DNA of 64,000 nt from Closterium sp. NIES-65 (GCA_948144175.1 CANXME010002307.1:310001-374000), one strand, 5' to 3'; positions 10,493 to 20,702 are shown, counted from the stretch's first letter. Notes: generated from the letters alone by a model not told the origin. Numbers and translations: made by a program.

Positions 10493-10519
10493 GAGATGAG
10501 GTGAAGCAGCAGCTAGACA

Positions 10520-11719
10520 CTAGAACTCCTCCTGCCTGTCCTCAAGGACGTCCGTGCCAAGGGCACACTCACCCCCGACGAACGGAAGACAGACAGACTC
10601 AGACTCAGCGACAAGACTAGCAGCGTAGTCTAGACGACATCGAGCAGCAAAGTCGACGAGCTCAGCAACTAGGGCAGACGCAACAGTGGACTCAAAAGAA
10701 GGGTCAGTGACGACAGTAGCAAGGAGACGCGTGACAGTTGGACTGGCAGCACGAAGAGAGTCCGACTCAGGGTCGGCAAGAGCAGGAAGAGAGGACTCAG
10801 GAGGAGAAGGCAATGGGGCACGCAAAGGAGCAGTGGACGGACGCAGAGACATCCCGTGCGTGCCAGGGACATGAGGAGGACGCTGACGCGAACCACGACC
10901 ACTAGCGCGAGCAGCACGGACAGGGCGAGACGCAGGCTCACGACACGCAGCAAGACCTCCAGTAGGACCAGTGTGGGGAGAAGGAGCAGGCAGTTGGGAG
11001 GCCGGCTGTAACCGTAACTGTGACAGGACAGGCTGTGGACACTCTAAGGGAGGAGGAGGACCGATAGAGGGCGGGAGACCAAGAACCTGCTGAAGGAGCG
11101 GAACAAAGTATGGCCGAGGGCGCGCGGCAACTCTAGACACAGCAGGTACAGCAACAGCACCCCCAGCGGCAACACCTGTGCCAGCAGCACCTCCAGCTCT
11201 AGTAACTCCAGCAGCACCGCCGCCAGGACTGACAGCAGTAGCCTCAGCGCCAACACCCTCAGCAGCTCCAGCCCCAGACGCACCCTCCAGCCCAGCAGCT
11301 CCAGTACCTCCAGTACGAGCACCTCCGGGACCCGCGGCACTAGCACCCTCAGCAATCGAAGAACCTCCAGCTCCAGCAGTACACCTCCAGCGCCAGGCAA
11401 ACCACTCGCGCAGCTCCTGTGGAGAGAGTGGCTCCCGTCGAGACGAAGCACCTGGAGAACCGCCAAACACAGCACCGCCAAACGCCACACGAGCAGGCCC
11501 AGCTCCCTCAGGCTCCGCACCCGCAGGCACAGCACCTCCAGGCGTAGCACCCCCAAGCCCAGTACCCCCAGGCGTAGCACCCCCAGGCTCAGCACCCCTA
11601 GGCTCAGCACCCCTAGGCTCAGCACCCTCAGGCTCAGCACCCCCAAGCTCAGCACCCCCAGGCTGAGCACTTCCAGGCTCAGCACCCCCAGGCTCAGCAC
11701 CCCCAGGCGTAGCACCCAC
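10520..11719 (-). pseudogene. Copia C integrase-RT spacer and linker
   Basis: 399 codons. The first 60 or so residues are tandem GGAEP-type pentapeptides; then Gly/Ala-rich low complexity; then a conserved linker (SLRAASPTVTRLLATVV, VAELVDFAARCRLDYAASL, GGECALGTDVLEDRQEEF). No enzymatic motif. The spacer varies greatly among copies while the linker is conserved, so the linker is probably a folded extension before RT. The frame matches the integrase upstream and the RT downstream. Confidence 0.75.
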
Positions 11720-11735
11720 ACGCTAAGCACGCCCA
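11560..11735 (-). repeat. 15-bp minisatellite encoding GGAEP
   Basis: About a dozen imperfect copies of a 15-bp unit (gcacccccaggctca on the plus strand), in phase with the polyprotein so each unit gives Gly-Gly-Ala-Glu-Pro or a close variant. I2 (34160-34320) and K (41700-41900) carry the same minisatellite. Confidence 0.85.
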
Positions 11736-13036
11736 GAGTCAGCACCCCCAAGCTCAGCACCCTCAGCAGCACCAGAGTCACGAGTGACCTCGACAGGCTC
11801 GACTGCGTCTACTTGGGACACACCTGAAGGGGACGGATCCTGAGGGGGGAGGGGGTCTACCGCAGGGGGACGTGGTACAAGGAAGAGCGGCAGCGGGAGG
11901 AGGGATGGAGTGCGGTAGGGGAAGAGGCGGTAGTAGGGGACCGACTCATCAAACGTGACGTCTTGGGAAGACAGAACACTGCGAGAGGTGGGGTGGTAGA
12001 ACTGCCACCCTGGCGCGTCAGGGGGGAAACCCAGGAAGACGAAAGGAGCAGCACGAGGGGACAGCTTGTCCGCAGACAAGTCGCGGACAAACGCCCGAGA
12101 TCCCCAGACACGGAACGCAGACGCATCGCCAACCTTCCCCGTCCACAGCAAGGCTGGGGAGGTCTCCGGCATGGAGACCCTGGGGTGATGGTTGAGCTGA
12201 TGCGCCGCGTATCGAACCACAAACGACCACAGAAAATGGGGGGCAGCCGCATGCATCATGGACGTACGGGCGACGTCCATGACCATGCCAATGCGGCGCT
12301 CAGCAATCCCATTTTGCTGTGGAGAGTCCGGAAGCGTGAAGGTCTGGCGGATGCCTCGTGCACTACAGTAGGCTCGCAGAAGGCAAGAGGAGAACTCTCC
12401 GCCTCTGTTAGAGTGCAGACGCAGAACAGGAAAGTCCGAGCCGAAACTCTCTCTGAGCTGGAGACGAGCTGCGAGGATCCAGGCGATCAACACCTCAGTG
12501 ACCTCACCCTTGCTGCGCAAGGGGAAGACGGCGGTGTAACGCGAGTAGTCGTCAACCACCAATAGGAAGTAGCGCTCGTGACCCTGTCCACAGACGCGGG
12601 CGGGGCCCCACACGTCCATGTGAAGCGTTTGCAGCGGGGCCTCTGTCGGAGGAAACTGGGTGGTGTGAGGGGCAGCCCGCTGCCGCCCCTCGACACAGGG
12701 GACGCAGGTAGGGCCAGGCCCCGGAGGAAGGGGAGGGAGGGACCGGGGAAGACCAGAGACAAGGACACGGGAGGCGATGCCTCGGAGACGAAGCAGGGAG
12801 GGGTGACCAAGGCGGTGGTGCCAAAGGAGAGTCTCGTGAGACAGGAGGGGACACGAGCAGGGGGCAGACTCAGGACCAGTCCTGGACGCTGCAGCAAACA
12901 CCTGACCTGACGCAGCTACCTGACCAGACGCAGGGACAGGAGGAGACGCAGTGGTCAGTGTGTAGAGGCTCAACCTTGGCCGACGTGTAAACGTGGCCAA
13001 GTGTCGGCCCGTCCGAGCGTCTTTGCAGTGGGTCAC
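11723..13036 (-). pseudogene. Copia C pre-integrase and integrase
   Basis: 437 codons. The pre-integrase motif LLWHHRLGHPS is at 70-80 and CVPCVEG at 111-117. The integrase core has D141 in HMDVWGP, then HSNRGGEF with Asn at 210 where relatives have Asp, and E246 in NGIAERR. The Asp-to-Asn change (GAC to AAC) hits the second catalytic residue, so this integrase should be inactive. After the core come LGFPPDAPGWQFYHPTSR and a Pro-rich tail. It is preceded in frame by a stop at the end of the protease segment. Confidence 0.9.
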
Positions 13037-13039
13037 CCG

Positions 13040-13330
13040 CTAGGTCGCAGGAGTGAATTGGTGAACTCCCCCATCCTGAAGGTCAGCGCTACTCACCAAG
13101 TTCGTAGAGAACAAGGGGAGGTAAAGACCAGACAGGGTGCCAGAGGGAGGCGCCGGACACGGGAGGACAGTGGAGAAGTGAGCAAGGACAGGACCCCCAG
13201 AGGGGTGTGCCAGAGAGACCGCAACTGGCCGACCAAGCGGCGTGAGTGAGGTGCGGTCTTGAAAGAAGGAGCGAGACACCCCCGAGTCAAGGGGACTCAC
13301 CAGCAACTGAGGAAACCGACGCACTGGCAC
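13040..13330 (-). pseudogene. Copia C aspartic protease
   Basis: Short frame with PLDSGVSRSFF (catalytic Asp-Ser-Gly) followed by PVAVSLAHPSGGPVLAH and GTLSGLYLPLFSTNLV, the usual Copia protease core. It ends at TAG 13040-13042, a few codons before the pre-integrase frame, which is in register. The protease would cut the Gag-Pol polyprotein. Confidence 0.82.
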
Positions 13331-13832
13331 CTAGAGCAGCAGCCTCCCTAGCACCTCGAGCAGCAGCCTCACCAGTATCTAGAGCAGCAGTCTCAATGCC
13401 CGGGTCGGGCGGGAAACACCGGTAACAGTCACCCTCATCACTAATACTCACAACATACATGGCAGCAAGAATAGCATCAAAGTGAAGATCAAAGATAGCT
13501 ACTCCGACCCGAGACAGGTCACCCCAGCGGGGGATCTCCGTGGCCTCCGGAAACTGGTGACGCCAAGCGTCCGTCAGGCGGCCAAAGCAGCGCTGGGTGG
13601 AGTGCGCTCCCCCACCCTGCTCACCCGTGTGGTCGCCGGTGCGTAGGACGTAGGTGCATGGACCAGTACCCCCACCCCGCTGGCGTGTAGCGTACCACTC
13701 ACGGAGCTGCTGAGGGGGGGGGGATGTCACGAGTGCGATGCTGCTGCTGCTGGCGCTGACCACCACCGGAGCCGACCCTCTGCGCAGCGCGACCCCGACC
13801 AGCTCCACCTCCTCCGCCACCGCCTCCTCCAC
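13287..13832 (-). pseudogene. Copia C Gag C-terminus and zinc knuckle
   Basis: Frame different from both Gag N-terminus and protease. After a Gly-rich lead it has LREWYATRQ, then a long-spaced Cys/His cluster (GPCTYV, GGGAHSTQRC) resembling a retroviral nucleocapsid knuckle, then RWGDLSRVGVAIFDLHFDAIL. The LREWY motif followed by the knuckle recurs in J and N. It probably binds element RNA; the frame changes on both sides mark this copy as broken. Confidence 0.7.
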
Positions 13833-13841
13833 CGCCGCCGC

Positions 13842-14794
13842 TCACGCCACCTCCGCTCCCACCGCCACCGCCGCCGCCTCCGCCTCCACTGCCGCCACTA
13901 ACACCTCCACCCCCGCCACCACCCCCACCGCCACACCCACTCCCTCCGCCATCTCCACCGCCGCCTCCACCGCCCCCGCTAGCTCCTCCAGCGCCCCTGC
14001 CCCCCTTGCCCTTGCCAGTGCGGCGTCTCCCGCTAGGGGTAGAAGCCGCACCGACCGACTCAAGCCCAGCGAGGTCAGCCGGAGCAGCAGAGGCAACAGA
14101 GGGCAAGAGGGGGGAGGGTGAACACCCCTCAAAGATGGGGGTGCGCGGGTCACCACGAGAGGCTCCTACAGCGACTATGCTCTTCTCTGCTGCTAGGAGG
14201 GCCTTCTTGAGGAGGTCAACAGTGAGAGTGGTGGGACAGACTGAGAGAAAGTGGTCCCTGACTACGCGAAGGGAGTCAGGGAGGCGGGTGACTATGTACT
14301 ATAGAGTGATGTACATGGGGGGGGGGGTTCTTGGCGCAGAACTCAGCAGGAAGCGCAGCGCGGTAGCGAGTGTCACTAGTGCGGAGGTGCGTAATGAGGT
14401 CAGCGACTGTGGGAAAGGTAGCAAGGTCAAAGAAGAGGTACGGTAGCATGAGGCGGCTCAGTGCAGCAGTGGCAGGGGAAGAGTAGCGTGCAACTACAGC
14501 ATCGTGGCAGGTCTGAGCACTCTTGTACTGGCTAAAGTGCGCACGCTCAGAGGTAGGCAGGTTGCAACGCACAGCAAGACGTGCAGCAGCATCGCGCGTG
14601 GCCCACTGTGAGCAGACAGTGGCGTCAGCATCAGCAGCAGGGGCAGGAGAGGCACCAGAGGTGAGGTCAAAGAGAGAGAGAGAGAGACTGTCCGCCCTAT
14701 CGTACTGTAAGAAAAGCTGCAGGTCATCTATCCTGACGTCAAAGTCAATGGCTCGACCCTCAGCGTCAAAAGCTAGGACACTAGGGGTAGCCAT
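13842..14794 (-). pseudogene. Copia C Gag
   Basis: Begins MATPSVLAFDAEGRAIDFDV at 14794, the conserved start of family 2. The first 160 residues include WATRDAAARLAVRCNLP and AALSRLMLPYLFFDLATF. A run of about ten G on the plus strand (14317-14326) shifts the frame; the rest of Gag (LLKKALLAAEKS-like helix and GCSP-like segment) continues in another frame to the Gly-rich tail near 13850-14000. Relatives read continuously here, so homopolymer slippage broke the gene. Confidence 0.8.
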
Positions 14795-14819
14795 GACAGG
14801 AGTAGACTAGCAGCGCGAA

Positions 14820-15853
14820 TAGTAGGGTGAGGGCAGTGCAGTGACAGAGGTGCTACTCTTACCGGACAGGGCTCGGGCGACTCGGCTGCAGGGCGACTCG
14901 GCGGCTCGGCAGCTGGGCGATAGGCGGCTCGGCAGCTGGGCGGCTCGGCGGCTCGGCTGCTGGGCGGCTCGGCGGCTCCGCTGCTGGGCGGCTCGGCGGC
15001 TCGGCTGCTGGGCGGCTCGGCGGCTCGGCTGCTCGGCTGCTCGGGTGCTGGGCGGCTTGGCGGCTCGGCTGCTGGGCGGCTCGGCGGCTGGGCGGCTCGG
15101 CGGCTCTGCTGCTGGGCGGCTCGGCGGGGCCGTAAAGGAGGTGGCGGAAGGGCCGCTGAGAGGGCGGCGTCCGGGGCCGCTGAGAGGGCGGCGTCCGGGG
15201 CTGCTGAGAGGAGGCGGCTGGGCCGCCGAGAGGAGGCGGCGGGGCCGCGAAGAGGAGGTGGTGGGGCCGCCGAGAGGGCGGTGACGAGGCCGCTTCTGGG
15301 GAGGCGGCAGGGCCGCTGAAAGGAGGCGGAGGGGCCGCTAAAAGGGCAACGACTAGGCCGCTGCAGGGGTAGTGGCGGGGCCGCTGAAAGGAGACGGCGG
15401 GGCCGCTGAGAAGGGCGGCGATAGGGCGCTGAAGAGGGCGGCGACAGAGCCGCAGGGAGGGCGGCGTCAGGGCCATGCAAGGGCGGCGATGGGGCGGCTG
15501 GTGAAAGGGCGGCGAGGGGCCACAGGGGGAGAGCGGCGACGGGCCGCGGAGGGCGGCGAATCGGGGCCGCAAGGGCGGCGGATCGGGGCCGCGAGAGGCC
15601 GCTAGGGGGCCGTGAGGGCGGCTAGGGCGGCACGACGCGGCCGTTAGGGCGACGCAACGCGACCGCTAGGACAGCGCGACGAGGCCGCGAGGGGCCGCTA
15701 AGGGCGACGCGACGGGGCCGTGAGGGGCCTAGCGAGGGCGCGACGCTAAGGAAAGCACATGGGGCGCATCTCGGGCCTAAGTGGAGCGCGCTCCGGGCAG
15801 GAAAAAAAGAATTCTTAGTGGTGGGCCCTAGAAATCGTTCCCGTTAGGGAACC
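14820..15853 (-). repeat. GC-rich tandem-repeat leader of Copia C
   Basis: Untranslated leader between primer site and Gag. Bases 14880-15130 are tandem variants of ggcggctcggc and ggctcggctgctgggc; 15150-15500 are looser repeats around gggccgctgagagggcggc. Long open frames here on both strands are by-products of the repeats, not genes. Confidence 0.75.
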
Positions 15854-15854
15854 T

Positions 15855-15865
15855 GCTCTATACCA
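15855..15865 (-). promoter_or_regulatory. Primer-binding site of Copia C
   Basis: On the minus strand TGGTATAGAGC directly follows the LTR end (CTTCTCA), one deletion away from TGGTATCAGAGC, the complement of the initiator Met-tRNA 3-prime end. J carries the same variant, supporting one family. Confidence 0.85.
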
Positions 15866-15982
15866 TGAGAAGAAACGAGAATGAATGACGAAGGAATGAA
15901 AGTGATACAATTATGCAACCCTAGAATTGTGTACCCCATATAGGCTACCCCACTACAGCCTACACAACATTATAATTTGACA
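15866..15982 (-). repeat. 5-prime LTR of Copia C
   Basis: 117 bp, nearly identical to the 3-prime copy. It contains the shared TATATGGGGTACA box. As the 5-prime LTR it should hold the promoter. Confidence 0.92.
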
Positions 15983-16057
15983 GCGCTCTGGTCGGTGTCT
16001 CCCAGGCACAACATAGCGTGCCAGGATGCTAAGAGGGTAAGCAAGGTCAGGTTGAGT

Positions 16058-16432
16058 TGTCAGTAGATCTGCACTGTGGATGCCCGATTGATCGTGGAGA
16101 GGGTTACCTGCGCGTTCACCTGGGGGGTTATCGGCGCACTAACCCGCTACTAAAACAAGCCCTTTTATCCCAATGGTCTAGTGGTTGGGATTCTGACATG
16201 GTATCAGAGCAGTCTCCGGTTCGATTCCCAGTGTATGCACATGTAGGCCGTTGCCGCTGTGCTTAGTCCTGGGCCTCCCAGTGTGGGGGGGTGTTAGTAG
16301 ATCTGCACTGTGGATGCCCGATTGATCCTGGAGAGGGTTACAGGCGCGTTCACCTGGGGGGTTATGGGCGCACTAACCCGCTACTGAAACAAGCCCTTTT
16401 ATCCCAATGGTCTAGTGGTTGGGATTCTGACA
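16058..16432 (+). mobile_element. TRIM-2, miniature LTR element inside Copia B
   Basis: 375 bp: LTRs 16058-16198 and 16292-16432, each 141 bp and differing at about 6 positions, around a 93-bp interior. The primer site TGGTATCAGAGC (16199-16210) is perfect and follows the LTR end TTCTGACA. A G-run precedes the second LTR. Target duplication TGAGT/CGAGT at 16053-16057 and 16433-16437. Removing the element and one pentamer restores the RT connection of B (MTYTRPDLA). A perfect tRNA A box (TGGTCTAGTGG, 16174-16184) and B box (GGTTCGATTCC, 16218-16228) lie 44 bp apart. Confidence 0.95.
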
Positions 16433-17706
16433 CGAGTGTAGGTCATCAGGTACATGAGGCAGCCCACAAGCTTTGGATATTGGCCACTCAGCTATACGCA
16501 CTTGTTTGAAGGTGGAGCTGAGAGCGAGTGAGAGGTAGGCAGAGGAGTGGACTGTGGCGAGGAGAACCGGAAGCCGAAGCGCTGAAGAACCTGGTGCACC
16601 ATGTGTGACTGAGTCACGGTGATGGTGCGCTGTGCTCTGTCCCTGGTGATCTGCAAGCCAAGATAGCTGCGCAGCTCACCCAGGTTAGTGCAGGTGTGTC
16701 TCTTCTGCAGCTGCGACTTCACAAGGGCCAGTTCCTCAGTGTTAGCAGTGGCAAAATCCAAGTCGTCGACGTACACGAGGATGTAGAATGGCTGCAGCGA
16801 ATTGTCAGTGCGCAGATACATCGACGAGTCAACACTCGAAGGAGCAAACCCAAGGGCCGCAAGTGTTTACCTCAGTGTGTCGTGCCACTTACGAGGCGCG
16901 TGGCGGAGACCGTAGACTGGTTGGCTCCATTGCGTACCCTCACAGGCTACGAGGATGGCACAGCCAGATCTCCTCATGAAGGCTACCCTGTAAGTAAGCC
17001 GTACTGAAGTCAAGAGAGTGAAGCTCGTAGTCACGCTGAGCAGCGACGTGCAGCACTACCCGAAGAGTAGTCAACTTCGGGGTAGGGGAGAAGGTCTGGA
17101 AGAAGTCAACTCCCTGTCGCTGTTTAAAGCCTCGTGCAACATAACGCAACTTGAAGACAGGCAAAGAACCCGATAACTGCTTCACCCTAAAGATCCACAT
17201 GCCATCGACTATGTTCGCCATAGTGGGGGGAACTGCCTCGACGTAAGTGCCTATTGATTTCATGGATGCCATCTCTTCGTCCATGGCTGTCTGCCACTAA
17301 GAGGAGTAGGGACCCGTAATCACCTCTGCGTAAGAGCGCGGGGTCGGGATGTCCAGTGCATCCACATCTCCCTCAGGTGCAAGCAGCATGGCCACGACAT
17401 GTAGTAGAGCAGCTGCAAGACACTCAAGGACCTCCTGCCTGTCCTCAAGGACGTCCGTGCCAAGAGCACACTCACCCCCGACGGACGGAGGACAATCAGA
17501 CTCAGACTTAGCAACAAGACTAGTGGCGTAGTTGAGACGACAGGTAGCAGCAAAGTCAACAAGGCAGACGCAGCAGTGGACTCAAACGAAGGGTCAGTGA
17601 CAACAGTGGATAGAAGACGTGTGACAGTAGGGCTGGCAGCACAAACTAAGTCAGACTCAGGGTCCGAAACATCAGGAAGAGAGGATGCACGAGGAGACGA
17701 CAGAAG
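16433..17706 (-). pseudogene. Copia B reverse transcriptase and linker
   Basis: Minus strand. RT in two frames: MDEEMASMKSIGTYVEAVPP through LDFSTAYLQGSLHEEIW (17284-16940), then YILVYVDDLDFATANTEEL and GELRSYLGLQITRDRA (16821-16492). YVDD is intact. Between the frames a deletion near 16925 shortens the segment around the RRPVYGL motif. The linker (about 17315-17706) survives only in shifted frames. The C-terminal connection lies beyond TRIM-2 at 15983-16057. Confidence 0.82.
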
Positions 17707-17802
17707 TCTCAGAAAGTGGCTATAGCGGAATGGGTTGCATTGATTGCGTTGGGGTACAAGTACTTAACCCTAACTGTTTGTACCCCATATAGCATGACCC
17801 AC
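17707..17802 (-). repeat. Truncated 3-prime LTR of Copia D
   Basis: Matches the 5-prime LTR over its outer 96 bp with about 5 substitutions; the inner 21 bp are missing. Contains a perfect inverted pair GGGGTACAA and TTGTACCCC. Confidence 0.88.
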
Positions 17803-18843
17803 CAGTGTAACTGTGTCGGCTGTGGCAAAAACCAGGCCATCAACGTAGACGAGAACGAAGAAAGGTGTGCGTCCACAACGAACAAACAGCGACGGGTCGG
17901 TGGAAGACGGCTCAAACCCGAGGTCGGAGAGAGTCAAGCAGAGAGTGTCGTGCCACTCACGGGGTGCCTGGCGGAGACCGTAGACCGGTCGTCTGAGGCT
18001 CCACTGGGTCCCAGGCGGGAAAGTGCCAGTGAAGCCCGGAGGACGACGCAGCCAGATCTCCTCGTGTAAGCAGCCCTAGAGGAAGGCAGTGGAGAAGTCA
18101 AGAGAGTGTAGCTCGTAGTCTCTCTGCGCTGCTACGTGTAGTAACACCCGAAGAGTGGTCATCTTCGGGGTGGGCGCGATGGTTTGAAAGAAGTCAACTC
18201 CCTCACGCTGACTAAACCCTCTAGCCACGTAGCGTGCCTTGAAGACCAGGGGAGATCCCGGCGGTCGCTTCACCTTGAAGATCGACATGCCGTCAATGAT
18301 GTTCGCCCATGGGGGGGGGAAATCGTCAACGTAAGTGCCTGTGGACCTGTAGGAGGCCATCTCTGCGTCCATGGCAGCTCTCCAGTGAGAGGCCCAAGGC
18401 CCTGACACTGCCTCAGTGTAAGTGCGAGGAGTAGGTATGTCAGGAGCGTCGGGGTCTCCCTCAGGAGCGAGGAGCATGGCATAGAGATGAGGCGAAGCAG
18501 CTGCTAGGAACTCTGGCTCAAACTGCCTGTCCTGTAGGACGTCACAGCCAAGGGCAGACTCACCCCCGGCGGACAGAGGACGGACAGGAGGAGCGGCCAC
18601 AATACGAGTGGCGTAGTCAAGGCAATGCGTAGCACTAATGTCATTGACAGCGGCAGTGAGGAGCGCGGCGGAAGAAGGAGAGGCACGAGGGTCTGTAACA
18701 AGAGAGGCGAGAACACGAGAGAGAGTGGGGCGGTACGTGCGGTAGTAGTCAGAGACCGAAGTGGACAGGGAGGCAGTGAGGGACGACTCAGGAGGACGAG
18801 GAAGAACAGACTGAGGAGGGCGAGGAGGACTAGAACAAAACAA
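17803..18843 (-). pseudogene. Copia D linker and reverse transcriptase
   Basis: 18843-18076 is open: linker (SDYYRTYRPTLSRVLASL, GDPDAPDIPTPRTYTEAV), then RT to LDFSTAFL, where TAG at 18076-18078 replaces a Gln codon. The frame continues downstream through the palm; the catalytic motif reads YVDG (near 17850), because GAC became GGC, so one metal-binding Asp is lost. The fragment ends at the junction with the truncated LTR. Confidence 0.88.
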
Positions 18844-19086
18844 AGCGGTACGGAGGTCAGTGACAGGGGACGAGGGACGACCACGAGGAGGACGAGAGGT
18901 CCAAGTGTGGGCGAGTGGAGGGGGAGACGGAGGAGACTAAGAACAAGGGAACACAGCCGGAGCTGAGTCTGGAGGAGGAAACGTAAGACCGAACATGGGA
19001 GGAGAGGAGGGGAGACAAAGGGCCCAAAGGCCGGAAACGGGGGCGGGAGGCTGCTCCGGCTGCTGCGGCCGCTGCTGCTGCTACTG

Positions 19087-20028
19087 CTACTGCTGCTGCT
19101 GCTGCTCTTGCTGCAACTCCAACCTCTCACGCTCCACCCACTGCTGAACCTCCGACCTCTCATGCTTCAAACGCTGCTGCTCCTCACGCTCAAGACAAAG
19201 AAGGGTCTGGTAACAAGTCGGGTAGGGGTGAGGAGGAGGAGTGGTGTCAGGAGACGCAACAGAAGAACCGGCTCCGTCCGCAGCAGAACCCGGCTGAGCA
19301 CCCCCAGAGCGAGTACCTCCCGCGGTAGCACGGCCAGCAGCAAGAGGAGGCGCACCTGCACCCCCAGTAGTGGTCCCTCCTGTGGCACCAGCACCAGCCC
19401 CAGATTCTCCAGCTCCAGAAACTCCACCAGCTCCAGCACCCTCAGAACGGGCAGCTGCAGTAGGTGCACGCTCACCGCGAACGCCAACACCCCCAGAACG
19501 GGCTGCTCCTGTAGGCGCACGAACGGCTCCAACGCCAGCACCCCCAGAGCGAGCACCCCCTGAATCCTCATCTCGAGCACCAACACCCTCAGAGTCCGCA
19601 GTGGCCGGTAAATGAAGCGTCGGCGGCTGCTGCGGAGGCTGTGAGGACGACTGTGGGGAAGGAGGAGAGACCAGGGGGGGTACCGAGGGAGGGGGAGTAG
19701 CATGGGACACACTAGATGGAGCGGGGACAAGGGGGGGGTACCGGAGGAGCAGGGGCGGGAGGAGGAGGAGCTGGAGCCAGGAAGAGGGGACGGGGGGGAA
19801 CCGAGAGACCTCGATAGGGGTACCGGACGTAGTAGGGGACGGACTTGTCGAAACGGACGTCACGAGAGTCAAATAACCGGTGGGAGGGAGGGTGGTAAAA
19901 GGTGAAGTTAGAGGAGCCCTCTGGGAAACCAAGGAAGACACAGGGGACAGCGCGAGGCGAGATCTTGTCCGCAGAGGTGTCGCGGACAAGAGCAAAGCAC
20001 CCCCAGACACTAAGCCTCGACGCAACAC
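19087..20028 (-). pseudogene. Copia D spacer
   Basis: Pro-, Gly-, Ala- and Gln-rich low-complexity spacer between integrase and linker (GAGAGATGGTTTGGAG-type runs, then a Gln-rich QQ tract near 19090-19110 encoded by CAG repeats). Homologous to A residues about 560-870, but in a frame different from the integrase, so a frameshift lies near 19720-19760. No catalytic motif. Confidence 0.65.
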
Positions 20029-20700
20029 CAGGGGACCCTGTCCAAAGACTGGTCGGTGAAGCCCCTAGTCGAGAGATGCGAGGCCAGAGGTTCAGCTGGT
20101 GAGCGGCGTACTGAGCTGCGTAGGGCCACAGGAAATGGGGCGCGCGGGCGTGGATCATGGAGGTGCGGGCGATCTCCATGACCAGGCCTAAGCGGCGCTC
20201 AGCAACCCCATTTTACTGTGGAGAGTTTGGAATAGTCCAGGATTGGGTGATGCCCTGCTCAGCACAGAATCTGGCGAGAATGCCGGAGCAAAACTCACCC
20301 CCACGGTCGGAGTGAAGACAACTGACACAACGACCGCGAGTGCCCTCGGTGGCGAGGCGCCACCGGATCAGCGTAGAAGTCACGTCGGACTTCTTTGCGA
20401 AAGGGAACACTGTGGTGTACCGAGAGTAGTCGTCAATGACCACCAGAAAGAAACTCTCCCTCTGAGGGCCAAGACGAGGAGCGGGGCTCCAGACATCTAA
20501 GTAGAGAGTCTCGAAGGGCTCGGTGGCCGGACGAAGGGAGGAGGAGTGAGGGGTGGCGCGCAGGCGACCCTGGACACAAAGGACCGCACTGAGGAGCTGG
20601 GGATGGCGGGAGTGGCGGGAGGACTCGGGGGAGGCCTAAGACAAGACGCTGACTGGACATAGCACGGAGACGAGGGGGGGAAGGGTGACCAAGGCGGTGG
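19712..20700 (-). pseudogene. Copia D pre-integrase and integrase
   Basis: Broken into frames. A frameshift near 20700 separates the pre-integrase motif from the protease. The core reads DDYSRYTTVFPFAKKSD and HSDRGGEF (20443-20213), then stop TAA at NSPQ, then MEIARTSMIHARAPHFLWPY and VFLGFPEGSSNFTFYHPPSHR (20179-19712). The residues of the triad remain, but the stop lies between the second Asp and the Glu. Confidence 0.85.
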
Positions 20701-20702
20701 TG

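Larger units (their letters stand above)
8572..15982 (-). mobile_element. Copia element C, complete from LTR to LTR, inside B
   Basis: Minus-strand, 7.4 kb. Its two 117-bp LTRs differ at only about 2 positions. Flanking pentamers are GCGCC (8567-8571) and GCGCT (15983-15987), a 5-bp target duplication with one change. All Copia domains are present in order. It is family 2 (Gag starting MATPSVLAFDAEGRAI), closest to J. Despite the young LTRs, the coding region has several stops and frameshifts and a changed integrase catalytic residue. Confidence 0.93.

Noticed and set aside
14773..15572. Minus-strand open frames of 235-237 codons
   Set aside because: Two overlapping frames open through the same leader repeats of Copia C with no conserved motif; not genes.
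16174..16245. A genuine tRNA gene in TRIM-2
   Set aside because: A and B boxes, D-like and T arms are present, but no acceptor stem pairs and position 33 is not T; it lies across an LTR end with a primer site. Treated as tRNA-like, not tRNA.
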